Of a DNA stretch of 64,000 bases, positions 17,502 to 28,177 are shown piece after piece. The notes beneath the pieces are model-generated. The model ran no database searches. It was not told the origin of the DNA and worked only from the letters and a program-made list of their open reading frames with translations. The stretch comes from JACCXG01 sp963785755 (lineage in GTDB: Bacteria; Acidobacteriota; Vicinamibacteria; Vicinamibacterales; 2-12-FULL-66-21): contig CAWAXG010000047.1 in the NCBI GenBank assembly GCA_963785755.1, positions 79,031 to 143,030 of the forward strand, in the 5' to 3' direction. The position numbers and the translations under genes were made by a program. The stretch's first letter is position 1; the number at the start of each line of letters is the position of its first letter.

Positions 17502-20383
17502 TCAGAAAATGAACTTCGCGCCCAGCTGGACGATCCGCGCGTTGCCTGCGCTCAGGATCTGGCCGAAGGCGCCGGATTCGCGTGCGAGGTTCGGCGGACC
17601 GAAGTTCGCGTGGTTGAAGGCGTTGAACACTTCGGCTCGGAACTGCAGGTAGCGGCTTTCGTCGATCGAGAACTTCTTCGCCGCGGAAAAATCGAAGTTC
17701 GCGAAGCCCGGTCCGCGCATGATGCCGATGCCGGCGTTGCCGAATGCCTGGGGCGCGGGACTGACGAATGCGTCGGTGTTGAACCAGCGCGCCAGGGTGC
17801 GTTCAGATTCCGGCAGCATCGGCGTGCCCACCAGATTCGGCCGGACCCGCCGTTCGCCGCCCAGGTTCGCCACGGTCGACGCCGCGATGGTCGCGGTGAG
17901 CGGCAGGCCGCTCTGCAGCACGTGAATGCCGGTGACCTGCCATCCGCCGATCAGGAAATCGACGGCGCGATTCCAATCGTCGCCGAACCGATGCCCGCGG
18001 CCGAACGGCAGCTCCCAGATGTAGCTGGCGACGAAGCGGTGCCGGATGTCGAACTCCGCTGGGCCGCGTTCCGCGCGGAGGTTGTAACTGTCCTGCGGCT
18101 CGCGGTACACACCGGTGTCGACGCCGGGGCCCACAGCGCTCGTGGAAATGTGATCGGGCGCGTCGGCGACGGCCTCTCCCCAAGTGTAGGCGGCGGTTCC
18201 GGTCAGTCCGTGCGTGAACCGCTTTTCGAGCCGCAGCTGCAGCGACTGGTATGTGGAGCTGACTCGATTCTCCATCCACTGGATATCGCCAAACGCCGGA
18301 TAGGGCCGGGCACCTGCGGCATGCGAGCCGTCGGCGTTGACGATGACCGCCCGCTGGTTCAGGTTGCGAAAGCCCGGGAGTTTGGTGCCCTTGTTGCCGA
18401 TGTAGGCGAGGTCCAGCACGAGATCCGGCCGGAGCTGGTACTGCGCACCGATGTTGTACTGCTGCACGTAGGGTGACCGCTGGTGGGGATCCTGTGCCCG
18501 GCGCAGCACCGTCGGAGCCAGCGAGTTTGGATCCAGCAGTCCGTCAGGATAGCCGTCGACCAGGCGGAACAGCGCAGCGGAGGCCACGGCGTCCGCGCCG
18601 CTGACGCTCGTCTGCTGCGCGTAATCCACGAGAAACGGCGGGTTGAAGCCGAGCAGCCCCTCGCGACCCTGTCGCAGTGTATGTGTGAAGAAGACGCCAT
18701 AGCCCCCGCGCAGGACCAGGCGGGACCACGGCGTGTAGGCGAAGCCGATCCGTGGTGCCACATTGTTCCGATCGGGATGAATGAGCGATCGCTCGTACAC
18801 GTCACCGTCCTTCGCAACGATCATCGTCCCCGTGTCCGGATCGAAGTTGGCGAAGCGATTGGCCTTTTCGATCGGGGGCGTCGCGTACTCGTAACGGACG
18901 CCGAGGTTTGCCGTCAGCGTCGGCGTGACGCGGTAGTCGTCCTGGACGAAGTAGAACTGCATGTTCTGCCCTTGATCCATCACGGTCAGGCTCGTGAGCG
19001 AGAACCGGGACGGCAGACCGAGCAGCAGTAGCGCCTGCGATCGGTTGTCGTTCGACCCGAAGGCATCGTTGAACGATCCTTCCGCCAGGCCAGGCAGCGG
19101 GCCCGGTCGAAACGTCAGCGTGTCGACGAAGCTGTAACGACCGAACGATGTGAGGGTCGGCGCTATTTGATGGTCGATCCGGACATCGAACTGATCCTGG
19201 CGCGTGTCGGTCACCGGCGTCGACGCGTAGAGCGTCGGCGATCCCGGCACGTTGGCATCGGGAATCAGCCCGACGATGGCCGCGCCGACGGGATCCCAGC
19301 GTTCCGGGGAATTACGTACTGGCCCTGGCCGTTCTGACCGAATGCCGGGCGGCCCGGAGCGAACGGGTCCATCACCACACTGCTGAACACGCCGGCTTTC
19401 TCGGCAGCCGTCGGCACCTGGCGCGTTCGCGGCACGCCTTCGAGATCGCGCAGACCTTCGTAATCCGCGAACCAGAACGTCCGGTTCCGCACCAGCGGTC
19501 CGCCGGCCGCCGCGCCGAACTGATTGCGTTCGCGTTTGGGCTTGGGCGCACCGAGCGCATTGGAGAAAAAGTTGTTCGCGTCGAGCGCGTCATTCCTGAA
19601 GAACTCGTAGACACTCCCGCGCAGGCTGTTCGTCCCGGATTTGATCGTCGCGTTGATCACCGCGCCCGAGCCGCGACCGTATTCGGCGGAGTACGCGTTG
19701 GTCTGAATCTTGAACTCCTGAAGCGCCTCGATCGAGGGCTGCACGAGCTGCACGTTCTCACCGCGGAACGAATTCGAGTACGACACGTTGTCCACGCCGT
19801 CCAGCTGAAACACGTTGCTGAACACGCGATTACCGTTCACGTTGAACGCACCCTTGAAGCCAATGCTGTTCAGGCGCGGCGTCGCCGGCAGGACTCCCGG
19901 CGAGAGGTGCGCGAGCTGGTTGTAGTCGCGGCCGTTCAACGGCAGTTCCGCGATCTTGTGCTGATCGATGACCTGCCCACGCCCCGAGCTCTGTGTCTGC
20001 AGCAGAGAGGCCGCCGACTGTACTTCGATACTTTCCGTCACCGGCCCGGGTTTGAGCGTAACGTCGACCACCGTGGTCTCGTCGATCTGGAGGATGATTC
20101 CCCGGTGAATCCCGAGTGAGAACCCAGCCAGCTCAGTGGTGACCGTATACCGGCCCGGCCTCAGACTGGTCAGCCGATAGAATCCCCCGTCATCCGTTTC
20201 CGTGTGCGCGCTGGTGTTGGTGAGAACGTTGGTGACCGTGACCCTGGCGTGCTGCACCACGGCCCCCGAGTCGTCTCGAACCGTTCCGGTGAGAGTTGCC
20301 GTCTCCTGCTGAGCTGCAACGGGGAGCGCCACGGCGCAGGCGCAGAGGAAGGAAAGCAGGAACGCTGGCTGTCGTCGATGCAT
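17502..20383 (-). CDS. Oar-like TonB-dependent outer-membrane receptor (one frameshift)
   Basis: The N-terminal part (20383 to 19265) starts at an ATG with a perfect AGGAGG six bases upstream. It contains a signal peptide (MHRRQPAFLLSFLCACAVAL), a carboxypeptidase-regulatory domain (GTVRDDSGAVVQHARVTV) and a plug domain (LPLNGRDYNQLAHLSPGV, then NVFQLDGVDN). The remaining beta-barrel (19250 to 17502) ends RIVQLGAKFIF, with a terminal aromatic residue typical of barrels. The two parts are out of frame; restoring one G in the CCCCGG run near 19300 joins them as VIPRERWDPVGAAIVGLIP. Together they make about 960 residues. Such receptors take up or bind large substrates, often peptides or glycans, at TonB expense. 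It is either a recent pseudogene or carries a homopolymer sequencing error. Confidence 0.85.
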
Positions 20384-20656
20384 GACAAGCCTCCTGTTCA
20401 ACCGATGGAATCTGTCGTGTGAACCCGTCCCGCTGTAATGTGCGAACGCCGGGAGATAACGCTACGCCTGGAGTTCGACCTGGAGAGAGCGCTGAGGACC
20501 GGAGGGAATGTGGCCGCGAGCGGGTCTGTCCTCGGGCCACCGGAAACGCGGGGCGGCCGGGCGTGCTCGGCACTCTTTCAGTTAAAGTGGGTTTGAACGA
20601 TCACGCAATGGGTACGAACGTGTTGCGAGCAACCGGCCACTGGTCCCAGGCCGGCG

Positions 20657-22537
20657 GTGACATCAGGCGCCGGCGCGGGCCGGGAGAGCGACCAGCGGCA
20701 AGCGCAGGTGCGCGCGGAACAGATTCGCCTGCTGTACGAGAATGCCGTCACCGGGATTGGGGCAGCACTCATCGTCGCGACCCTTCTCGCCTACTGTCAG
20801 TGGGACGTCATTCCTCATGTCGTCGTCTCGATGTGGCTGCTGTACGTGGTGGTGGTCTCTGCAGCCAGGCTTCTGCTCGTGCGCGGCTATTGGCGCGCGT
20901 CCCCGAGCGTCACCGAGAGCCGCGGATGGGGAGTGGCGTTCGCGGTCGGCGCCGGGATAGCCGCGGCAGGGTGGGCCGCGGCTGGCATCATGCTCTACCC
21001 GCCGGCGCAGCCGACCAACCAGATCCTGCTGGTATTCGTCCTCGGCGGCATCATGCTCGGCGGGGCCTCGCTGCTGGCCGCGAGGCCCGAGGCGTTCCTG
21101 ACATTCCTGCTGCCGACCGGCCTGCTTCCCGCCATACGTCTCGCCAGCGAGGGCGATGAAGAACACCTGACGATGGGGCTGCTGGCCGCCGTCTTCACCG
21201 TGGCCACGCTCAGCACGACCTGGCGCTTCCACATGACGATTGAGTCGTCTCTTCGGCTGCGATTCGAGAACCAGGATCTCGTCGAGAGCCTCCAGGTCGC
21301 CAAGAATCAGACCGACCAACTGAATCGAGATCTGGAGCTCCGCGTTGGCGAGCGTACCGCCAAGCTCCGGGAAGCCGATCAACGGAAAGACGAGTTCCTC
21401 GCGACGCTCGCGCACGAGCTGCGCAACCCGCTCGCCCCCATTCGATTTGCCGTGGAAGGTCTCAAGACCGGTGCCCCTCCGGATATGGCGGCACGCGCCC
21501 ACGATGTGATCGAACGCCAGGTTGGACAGCTCGTGCGACTGGTCGATGACCTGCTGGACGTCTCACGAATTACTGCCAACAAGATCCACTTACGCCGGGA
21601 ACCTCACGCGCTCGCGCGCCTGATGACGATTGCCGTCGAATCGATCATGCCGCTCGCACGCGCCGCCGATCACCAGATTGAGGTGGCGCTCCCCCCGCCA
21701 TCGGTTCTGGTCGATGGTGATGGCACCCGGCTGGTGCAGGTCTTCGCGAATGTCCTCAACAACGCGGTGAAGTTCACGCCTCCCGGGGGCCACGTCTGGT
21801 TCACGGCAGACCTGCGGTCCCACGAGGCGGTGGTGCGCATCCGCGATACCGGGATCGGCATCGCCCCCGATATCCTGCCGCGCGTGTTCGACATGTTCCA
21901 GCAGGCGGCGCCGATCCTCGAACGATCCAGCGGTGGCCTGGGCATCGGGCTCTCGCTGGCGCGGCGGCTCGTGGAGATGCACGGGGGACAGGTCGACATC
22001 CGAAGCCGCGGCACGGGTCAGGGGACGGAGGTCGAGATCCGTCTGCCGATCGCGACGGCAGCGGACGGGACCGCCATCGGGGCCGAACCGCCGGCCCTTG
22101 CGACGACACGGAGCCTCCGCGTGCTGATCGTCGACGACAATCTCGACGCCGCGGAGATGCTCGATGTCGCGGTGTCCAGTCAGGGCCATACGACGAGGCT
22201 GGCGCACGATGGCGCCACTGCGCTCACGGCCGCCGCCGAGTTCGCACCCGATGTGATTCTCCTCGACATCGGCTTACCGGTCATGAACGGCTATGCCGTC
22301 GCCCGGACGCTGCGCTCGCAACCCCAGTTCACTCACGTGCACATCGCGGCCGTGACCGGATGGGGCCAGGAAGAGGACCGCCGGAAAGCCAGGGAAGCCG
22401 GATTCGACAGTCACTTCACCAAACCGCTCTCGCCGTCGGCGCTGGATGATCTGCTGAATACCATCGCGCACCGCCTGACGGGTGACGCGGCGGACACGCC
22501 GCGAACCCGCCACACTGATTCGGGCAGCGGATTCTGA
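20657..22537 (+). CDS. Membrane hybrid histidine kinase with C-terminal receiver
   Basis: 626 residues from a GTG. About six hydrophobic segments (roughly 30-190; for example LLAYCQWDVIPHVVVSMWLL) form a membrane sensor. A coiled coil (NQTDQLNRDLELRVGERTAK) then leads to HisKA with LATLAHELRNPL (His253). The HATPase follows with NVLNNAVKFTPPGG, DTGIGI and GGLGIGLSL. A receiver follows (VLIVDDNLDAAEM, VILLDIGLPVMNGY, and HFTKPLS with the conserved lysine retained). Its kinase core closely resembles that of the Kai-operon kinase. The gene is divergent from the TonB receptor; the 273-base gap between them shows no clear operator. The start codon is uncertain. Confidence 0.88.
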   Translation: MTSGAGAGRESDQRQAQVRAEQIRLLYENAVTGIGAALIVATLLAYCQWDVIPHVVVSMWLLYVVVVSAARLLLVRGYWRASPSVTESRGWGVAFAVGAGIAAAGWAAAGIMLYPPAQPTNQILLVFVLGGIMLGGASLLAARPEAFLTFLLPTGLLPAIRLASEGDEEHLTMGLLAAVFTVATLSTTWRFHMTIESSLRLRFENQDLVESLQVAKNQTDQLNRDLELRVGERTAKLREADQRKDEFLATLAHELRNPLAPIRFAVEGLKTGAPPDMAARAHDVIERQVGQLVRLVDDLLDVSRITANKIHLRREPHALARLMTIAVESIMPLARAADHQIEVALPPPSVLVDGDGTRLVQVFANVLNNAVKFTPPGGHVWFTADLRSHEAVVRIRDTGIGIAPDILPRVFDMFQQAAPILERSSGGLGIGLSLARRLVEMHGGQVDIRSRGTGQGTEVEIRLPIATAADGTAIGAEPPALATTRSLRVLIVDDNLDAAEMLDVAVSSQGHTTRLAHDGATALTAAAEFAPDVILLDIGLPVMNGYAVARTLRSQPQFTHVHIAAVTGWGQEEDRRKAREAGFDSHFTKPLSPSALDDLLNTIAHRLTGDAADTPRTRHTDSGSGF

Positions 22538-22617
22538 CGCGGCTGCGCTGCACGTCGAATTCGGTAGTGCGAAGCGCACACCTTCCACATCTGAAATACT
22601 GAACAAAGGAGGCGGAC

Positions 22618-23334
22618 ATGAAGACCTGGCGCGCGAGAACCTGGCAGCTGATGGCTACGCTGGTGGCGTTCACCGTTCCTCTGTTCGGACAGACACCATC
22701 CGGTCCGGGAGCGCCGCCGCTCGCCGGGACGTCCTGGCAGCTGGTTCGCTTCCAGGGCGGAGACGGCACGGTCGTGACGCCTGACGACAGTTCGAAGTAC
22801 ACGCTGACCTTTGCCGGCGACGGCACGATCACGGCCCGCATCGACTGCAATCGCGGACGCGGCAGCTGGAAATCGTCCGCGCCGAGTCAGCTCGAGCTGG
22901 GTCCGCTCGCCCTGACGCGCGCCATGTGTCCGCCGCAATCGATGCACGATCGGATCGTCAAACACTGGCCGAGCATCCGCTCCTACGTCCTCAAGGACGG
23001 GAAGGACGGGCATCTGTATCTGTCGCTGATGGCGGACGGCGGCATCTACGAATACAAGCCGATGTCCTCCGCATCCTCGTCCTTCAAATCGCCGGTGACC
23101 TTCACAGGTCCTGTGACCTTCACCTGCGGCGGTGCGGAGACGCTTCGCGCGACCTTCTACAAGACGCAGCCGGCGATGGTGCTCCTCGAGCGCGGCGGCG
23201 TGACGCGGCCGGCGTTCCAGGTCAAGGCCGCCTCGGGATCGAGGTACGAGGGTGACGGCGTGCTGTTCTGGGAAGCGCGCGGCGAGGCGACGCTGAACTG
23301 GATGGGCGCCGAGTCGATCTGCAAACCGAACTGA
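22618..23334 (+). CDS. Exported META-MliC fusion protein
   Basis: 238 residues, with a start supported by AAAGGAGG seven bases upstream. After a signal peptide (TWQLMATLVAFTVPLFGQ), residues about 35-145 form a META/HslJ-like domain: LAGTSWQLVRFQGGDGTVV, TLTFAGDGTITARIDCNRGR and GPLALTRAMCPP. Residues about 155-238 form an MliC-like domain: VTFTCGGAETLRATFY, PAMVLLERGG and YEGDGVLFWEARGEATL. MliC domains inhibit C-type lysozyme in the periplasm of other bacteria; META domains are linked to heat or novobiocin resistance with unknown mechanism. No lipobox cysteine is seen, so it is probably a soluble periplasmic protein. Lysozyme inhibition here is an inference from fold only. Confidence 0.8.
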   Translation: MKTWRARTWQLMATLVAFTVPLFGQTPSGPGAPPLAGTSWQLVRFQGGDGTVVTPDDSSKYTLTFAGDGTITARIDCNRGRGSWKSSAPSQLELGPLALTRAMCPPQSMHDRIVKHWPSIRSYVLKDGKDGHLYLSLMADGGIYEYKPMSSASSSFKSPVTFTGPVTFTCGGAETLRATFYKTQPAMVLLERGGVTRPAFQVKAASGSRYEGDGVLFWEARGEATLNWMGAESICKPN

Positions 23335-23381
23335 GATCCCCCGCGGCAGCGAAATCAAGAAGGGAAATCCGGGACCAGACC

Positions 23382-25151
23382 ATGAGGTACTTCGCCCTCG
23401 CCTGCGATTACGACGGGACGCTTGCCCACCACGGACAGGTCGACCCGGCGACCATCGGTGCCCTGGAGCGCCTGCGCGCGACCGGGAGAAAGCTGGTGAT
23501 GGTGACTGGCCGCGAGCTCGATGACCTGCAGCGTGTCTTCCCGCACGCGCATCTGTTCGATCGGATCGTGGCCGAGAATGGGGGCGTGCTGTATCACCCC
23601 GGCACCGGCGAGGCGCACCCGCTCGCCACCGGAGCGCCGCCAGAGTTCGTCCGTGAACTCGAGCGCCGAGATATCTCACCCCTTTCGGTCGGACGAGTGA
23701 TCGTCGCGACGTGGGAGCCGCATGGCACCGCGGTACTCGACGTGATTCACGCACTAGGCCTCGAGCTGCAGGTCATCTTCAACAAGGGCGCCGTGATGGT
23801 GTTGCCACCCGGTGTGAACAAGGCCAGCGGCCTGCGGCGCGCCCTCGACGAGCTGAAGCTCTCCCCACACAACACCGTCGCTGTCGGTGATGCCGAGAAC
23901 GATCACGCGTTTCTCGCTTCATGCGAGTGCGGCGTGGCAGTGGCGAATGCGTTGGAGAGCCTCAAAGCCCAGGCCGATGTGGTCACTGACCGAGACCACG
24001 GCGCCGGCGTACAGGAATTGATCGACGGCCTCATCACGTCGGATCTCAAGGAACTGAATCCGCGTCTCGCCCGGCACGATCTGGTCATTGGTACGACGGG
24101 TACGACGGGTACGACGGGTACGACCGGTACGACCGGTACGACCGGTACGGCGCTCGACAGACCTGAAGACATCCGCCTTCCTGCACATGGTGCGGCCGTG
24201 CTCATTGCCGGGCCATCCGGGGGCGGCAAATCCACTGTCACGACGGCGCTGCTCGAAGCGCTCTGTGACGCCTGCTATCAGTTCTGTGTGCTGGATCCGG
24301 AAGGGGACTACTACGAATTCCCCGACGCGATTGCCATCCGCGGTGGCGGGAATCCGCGCGCGCTGGTGGACGATGCGCTTCGCGTGCTCGACCGGCCGAT
24401 GGAGAACGCGGTCGTGAGCCTGGTCGACGAGCGGCTCGAGGACCGTCCGCAGGTGCTGCAGGTGCTCCTGCCGCGATTACTGGAGCTGAGAGCCGCGACG
24501 GGACGCCCGCACTGGATCGTCATCGATGAGGCGCACCACGTGCTGCCGCCCACCTGGCAGCTGTCCGAGCCACTGGTTCCCGCGCAGCTCGAGAATCTCG
24601 TGCTGGTCACCGTGCATCCCGATCATGTCGCCTCCCCCATCCTTGCGCTGGTCGACACACTCGTGATCGTTGGACGCGACGCGCAGGCGACCGTGGATGC
24701 GTTCACGCGCGCTCGCGGCCTGGAACCCATACGATTGGGCGCCGATCCGGCGGACACGACCGTCGCCTGGTTTGTGCGGATTGGTGCGGCGCCGCGGCCG
24801 TTCACGGTGGCCATGCCATCGGCAGAGCGCCGCCGCCATCGGCGGAAGTACGCCGAAGGCGAGCTGGCGGAGGACAAGAGCTTTTACTTCCGTGGACCCG
24901 AAGGGCGGTTGAATCTCAGGGCCCAGAATCTGGAGCTGTTCTCTCAGCTGGCCGACGGCGTGGACGACGAGACCTGGCAGTATCACCTTCGCCAACGCGA
25001 CGTCTCGCGCTGGTTCCGGGAAGCGATCAAAGACACGGCCCTGGCGCACGAGGCCAGCGAGATTGAAACGCACGCGGACGACCTGACGCCTCGAGAAAGC
25101 CGGCAGCGCATCCGCGCCGCGATTCAACGCCGCTACACGAGCCCTGCGTAA
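23382..25151 (+). CDS. HAD-IIB phosphatase fused to a HerA/VirB4-like ATPase
   Basis: 589 residues. Residues 1-230 are a type IIB HAD hydrolase: motif I CDYDGTLAHHG, motif II VMVTGRE, lysine motif in PPGVNKASGL, and motif IV VAVGDAENDHAFL. A linker of Gly-Thr-Thr repeats (about 237-257), encoded by a 9-bp minisatellite, joins it to a P-loop ATPase. That domain has Walker A AGPSGGGKST (about 274-283) and Walker B HWIVIDEAHHVLP (near 376-388), like DUF87/HerA-type ATPases. The C-terminal segment (SFYFRGPEGRLNLRAQNLEL, then WQYHLRQRDVSRWFREAIKD) looks like a further conserved domain. The substrate is unknown; sugar phosphates are typical for this HAD class. Both halves keep their catalytic residues. 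Confidence 0.85.
   Translation: MRYFALACDYDGTLAHHGQVDPATIGALERLRATGRKLVMVTGRELDDLQRVFPHAHLFDRIVAENGGVLYHPGTGEAHPLATGAPPEFVRELERRDISPLSVGRVIVATWEPHGTAVLDVIHALGLELQVIFNKGAVMVLPPGVNKASGLRRALDELKLSPHNTVAVGDAENDHAFLASCECGVAVANALESLKAQADVVTDRDHGAGVQELIDGLITSDLKELNPRLARHDLVIGTTGTTGTTGTTGTTGTTGTALDRPEDIRLPAHGAAVLIAGPSGGGKSTVTTALLEALCDACYQFCVLDPEGDYYEFPDAIAIRGGGNPRALVDDALRVLDRPMENAVVSLVDERLEDRPQVLQVLLPRLLELRAATGRPHWIVIDEAHHVLPPTWQLSEPLVPAQLENLVLVTVHPDHVASPILALVDTLVIVGRDAQATVDAFTRARGLEPIRLGADPADTTVAWFVRIGAAPRPFTVAMPSAERRRHRRKYAEGELAEDKSFYFRGPEGRLNLRAQNLELFSQLADGVDDETWQYHLRQRDVSRWFREAIKDTALAHEASEIETHADDLTPRESRQRIRAAIQRRYTSPA
24090..24152 (+). repeat. Coding 9-bp minisatellite
   Basis: Six perfect tandem units of GGTACGACG or GGTACGACC (three of each, in two blocks) are followed by one degenerate unit (GGTACGGCG). 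Each unit encodes Gly-Thr-Thr, so copy-number change keeps the reading frame and only alters the length of the linker between the phosphatase and ATPase domains. Confidence 0.95.
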
Positions 25152-25331
25152 AGGGCGGCCGCATCGAAACCGAATCACTACACGACACGATCGAGCGCCT
25201 TTCCACGGAGACATCTCACGCTCGTAAGAAGAGCATCAACGTCTTGCCGCCCTGAACATGTCCACTAGGCCTCGTCGCCTGCTCGAGCACCGCCATCCTT
25301 CTGGCCTGGAAGGATCGTCCGTGGGACACTG

Positions 25332-26455
25332 ATGCGTGTCGCCGATGAACCGCCACGCATGTCCGCTGTAAGCCGTTCCCTCCGTATCTCCTGGACCGCA
25401 GTCGGACCAATCTCCGCCCTGCTGGTGCTCGCGTTCGCGTGGGGACGCGAGCTGAGCCCCGTCAGCGTGGTGCTCGTGACCGCCATGCTCGCCGGAGCGG
25501 TGCTGTCGGCGGTGCACCACGCCGAGGTTGTCGCCCACCGGGTCGGCGAGCCGTACGGGTCGCTGGTCCTGGCCGTCGCAGTCACGGTGATCGAAGTCGC
25601 GCTCATCGTCACGCTGATGGCCGGCGGCGGAGAGACTCGCTCGCTGGCGCGCGATACGGTGTTCGCGGCCGTGATGATCTCGTGCAACGGCATTGTCGGA
25701 CTCTCGATCTTCATTGGCACAATTCGCCGGCGCGTCGTGTCGTTCAACGCGGAGGGTTCCGGTGGAGCGCTCGCGATGGTGATCACGCTGGCGACGCTGT
25801 GCCTGGTGGTCCCGGGATTCACGACAACGACGCCTGGACCGCAGTTCTCCGGCCCGCAGCTCGTGTTCGCGGCCGTCGTCGCGCTCGGCTTGTACGGTCT
25901 GTTCGTCGCGGTGCAGACCGGACGTCATCGCGACTACTTCCTCCCGGTTGCGGCCGACGGGGCGCCTATCAACGAGGGGAACACGCGACGCCGCCCTCGA
26001 ACAGGACGGCGCTCGTCAGTCTGGGACTGCTGCTGGTCGCGTTGATCGCGGTCGTCGGCAACGCGAAGGTGGTGTCGCCGACGATCGAACAGGCGGTATC
26101 CGCGGCCGGGCTTCCGGTCTCGTTCGTGGGGGTCGTCATCGCACTGTTGATCCTGCTGCCGGAGACCCTGGCCGCCGCGCGCGCGGCTCAGCGCGAACGG
26201 ATCCAGATCAGCCTCAACCTCGCGTTCGGCTCGGCGGTGGCCAGCATCGGTCTGACCATTCCGTCCGTCGCCGCCGTATCGATGTGGCTGTCGGTGCCGC
26301 TCGACCTCGGCCTGAACGCCATGGAGATCGTGCTGCTGGCGCTCACCTCCGTGGTGGCCGTGCTCACCGTCGTACCAGGCCGCGCGACGCTGCTCCAGGC
26401 AGGTGTCCATCTCGGCGTGCTCGCGGCCTACCTGTTCCTCGCGGTCATCCCGTAG
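25332..26455 (+). CDS. Ca2+/H+ (cation/proton) antiporter of the ChaA/y4hA type, one frameshift
   Basis: The first frame (25332 to about 25990) has five to six membrane helices and the first conserved exchanger repeat (LVLAVAVTVIEVALIVTLMA, then CNGIVGLSIFIG). The second frame (about 25990 to 26455) has the second repeat (GVVIALLILLPETLAAARAA, then NLAFGSAVASIGLTIPSVA) and ends LFLAVIP. A one-base shift near 25990, in the poorly conserved central loop, separates them. Together they make about 373 residues, normal for this family, which exports Ca2+ or Na+ against protons through two acidic alpha-repeats. Start codons at 25332 and 25359 are both possible. Confidence 0.8.
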
Positions 26456-26556
26456 CTGAGATCATGATCGTTGCCGCCCTCGATGCCAGTGTCTGGTGAC
26501 CGAGTAGAATCAGCGGCGATTCGAGGCTCCTGGCCTTTACGACTCCCGCGAGACGA

Positions 26557-28075
26557 ATGCACATGAAGACTCCTGCTCCACTCACACTGCGAAAGACACT
26601 CGCTCTGGTGTTCGCGTTCTGGAGCGTCGTCCCCGCCACCGCCGCGGCTCAGCCCAATGCCATTCAGACCGAGAACGCGAAGCCAGGGTCCGCCGACTGG
26701 CTGTTGACCAGGGTCGTTCGTCACGACGACGAGATCTACGAGCTGGGCTGGCATCGGCGACGGGGGATCGAGGCCTACGCGTCGCACACGAGCATCAAGG
26801 CCGGCGAGACGCTGAACGTGCACGTCAGCACCTTCCCGGTGAACAAGTATTCCGTCAGCATCTACCGGATGGGGTACTACGGCGGCGCCGGCGCGCGGCT
26901 GATGCGAACGCTCGGCCCGCTGCAGGGAACGGCCGAACCGACTCCCCAGGACGGCAACCGCAGCCTGATCGAATGCAATTGGAAGGTGGGGTTCAGCCTG
27001 GAGATTCCGAAGGACTGGCTGAGCGGCGTCTACCTGGGCAAGCTCTCCACGCTTCCCGCGGCGACCGGTCAGTTTCTCGATCTGGAGATGGTGAGCGAGA
27101 GCTATGTCATCTTCATCGTCCGCGACGACCGCAAGGCCGACCTGCTGTTCCAGGCCTCGGACATGACCTGGCTGTCCTATAACCGGTGGCCGCAATGGCG
27201 ATCGCTGTACGACCTCGGAAACGCGCCATGGGGCTCCTCGAACAGCAAGGTTGGCTATGACGTCGGCTTCGACCGTCCGTACGCGCTGTTCTGGAACGGG
27301 TTCCCCGCGGGGTTCCATCCGCTGACCAACGGGTCCGGCGAGTTCCTCATGACCGAGTTTCCGCTGGCCTTCTGGCTCGAGAAGGAAGGCTACGACGTCA
27401 CCTACATCTCCAATGTCGACACCCACGCCGACGGCAACGGGCTGCTGCGCGCGAAGGCGTTCCTCTCGGTCGGCCACGACGAGGTACTGGACCGAGCGGA
27501 TGTTCGAGAACGTGACCAAGGCCCGCGACGCCGGCGTCAGCCTGGCCTTCCTGTCGGGCAACTCCATCTCCGGCGTCGTCGAGCTGCTGCCGAGCAGCGA
27601 CGGCCGGCCGAACCGCGTGATGCGGCGCGCCGGACGCGGATTCAAGGGTGAGCAGGAGCTGATGGGCGCCACGTCGTATGGTGTGGGCTTCGCGGACTGG
27701 ACCGCCGACAACCCGGAACACTGGGCGTTCGAAGGCTCGAACATGAAGAAGGGCGACCGCGTGGCCGAGCTCGTGGGCTGGGAGTACCACGGGCCTCCGC
27801 TCGCGAAGCATCCCGGCCTGGTGGTGCTGTCGGAAGGGCCGGTCTACGGGAACGGCGGGGAGAAGCGCACCGGCACGTACACCACGACGCTGTACACGGC
27901 GCGCAAAGGCAATCTGGTTTTCAATGCGGGAACCTGCTGGTGGAACGTCGTGCTCTCATCTCCCCCGGGCTTTCAGAATCCGCCGCGCAAGGACTTCCGC
28001 CGCAACGATGCGCGCATCCAGCGGATCACCCGCAACATCCTCGACCGGATGATCGCGACGAAGCTGACGGACTGA
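26557..28075 (+). CDS. Exported protein with N,N-dimethylformamidase large-subunit-like domain, one frameshift
   Basis: The first frame has a signal peptide (LTLRKTLALVFAFWSVVPAT) and a large beta-rich domain (YASHTSIKAGETLNVHVST, SIYRMGYYGGAGARLM, SYVIFIVRDDRKADLLFQ). The second continues with ARDAGVSLAFLSGNS, VMRRAGRGFKGEQELMGAT, GWEYHGPP and NAGTCWWNVVLSSPP, ending at 28075. One extra G near 27482 (GACGAGGTAC where GACGAGTACTGG would read DEYW) accounts for the break. The family resembles the C-terminal domain of the N,N-dimethylformamidase beta subunit, which is often found in secreted acidobacterial and actinobacterial proteins of unknown substrate. Full length is about 505 residues. Confidence 0.75.
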
Positions 28076-28177
28076 CGTCCGCCTGCACCAACCACGAATG
28101 ACTGAACTCGCGACTGCAATTTGTTCTAGACTTCCACCGACCAGAAACCCTCGGCGATGATCGGTGAAGGAGGACTT

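Noticed and set aside
24090..24152. Possible CRISPR array
   Set aside because: The units are 9 bases, directly tandem and without spacers; it is a coding minisatellite.
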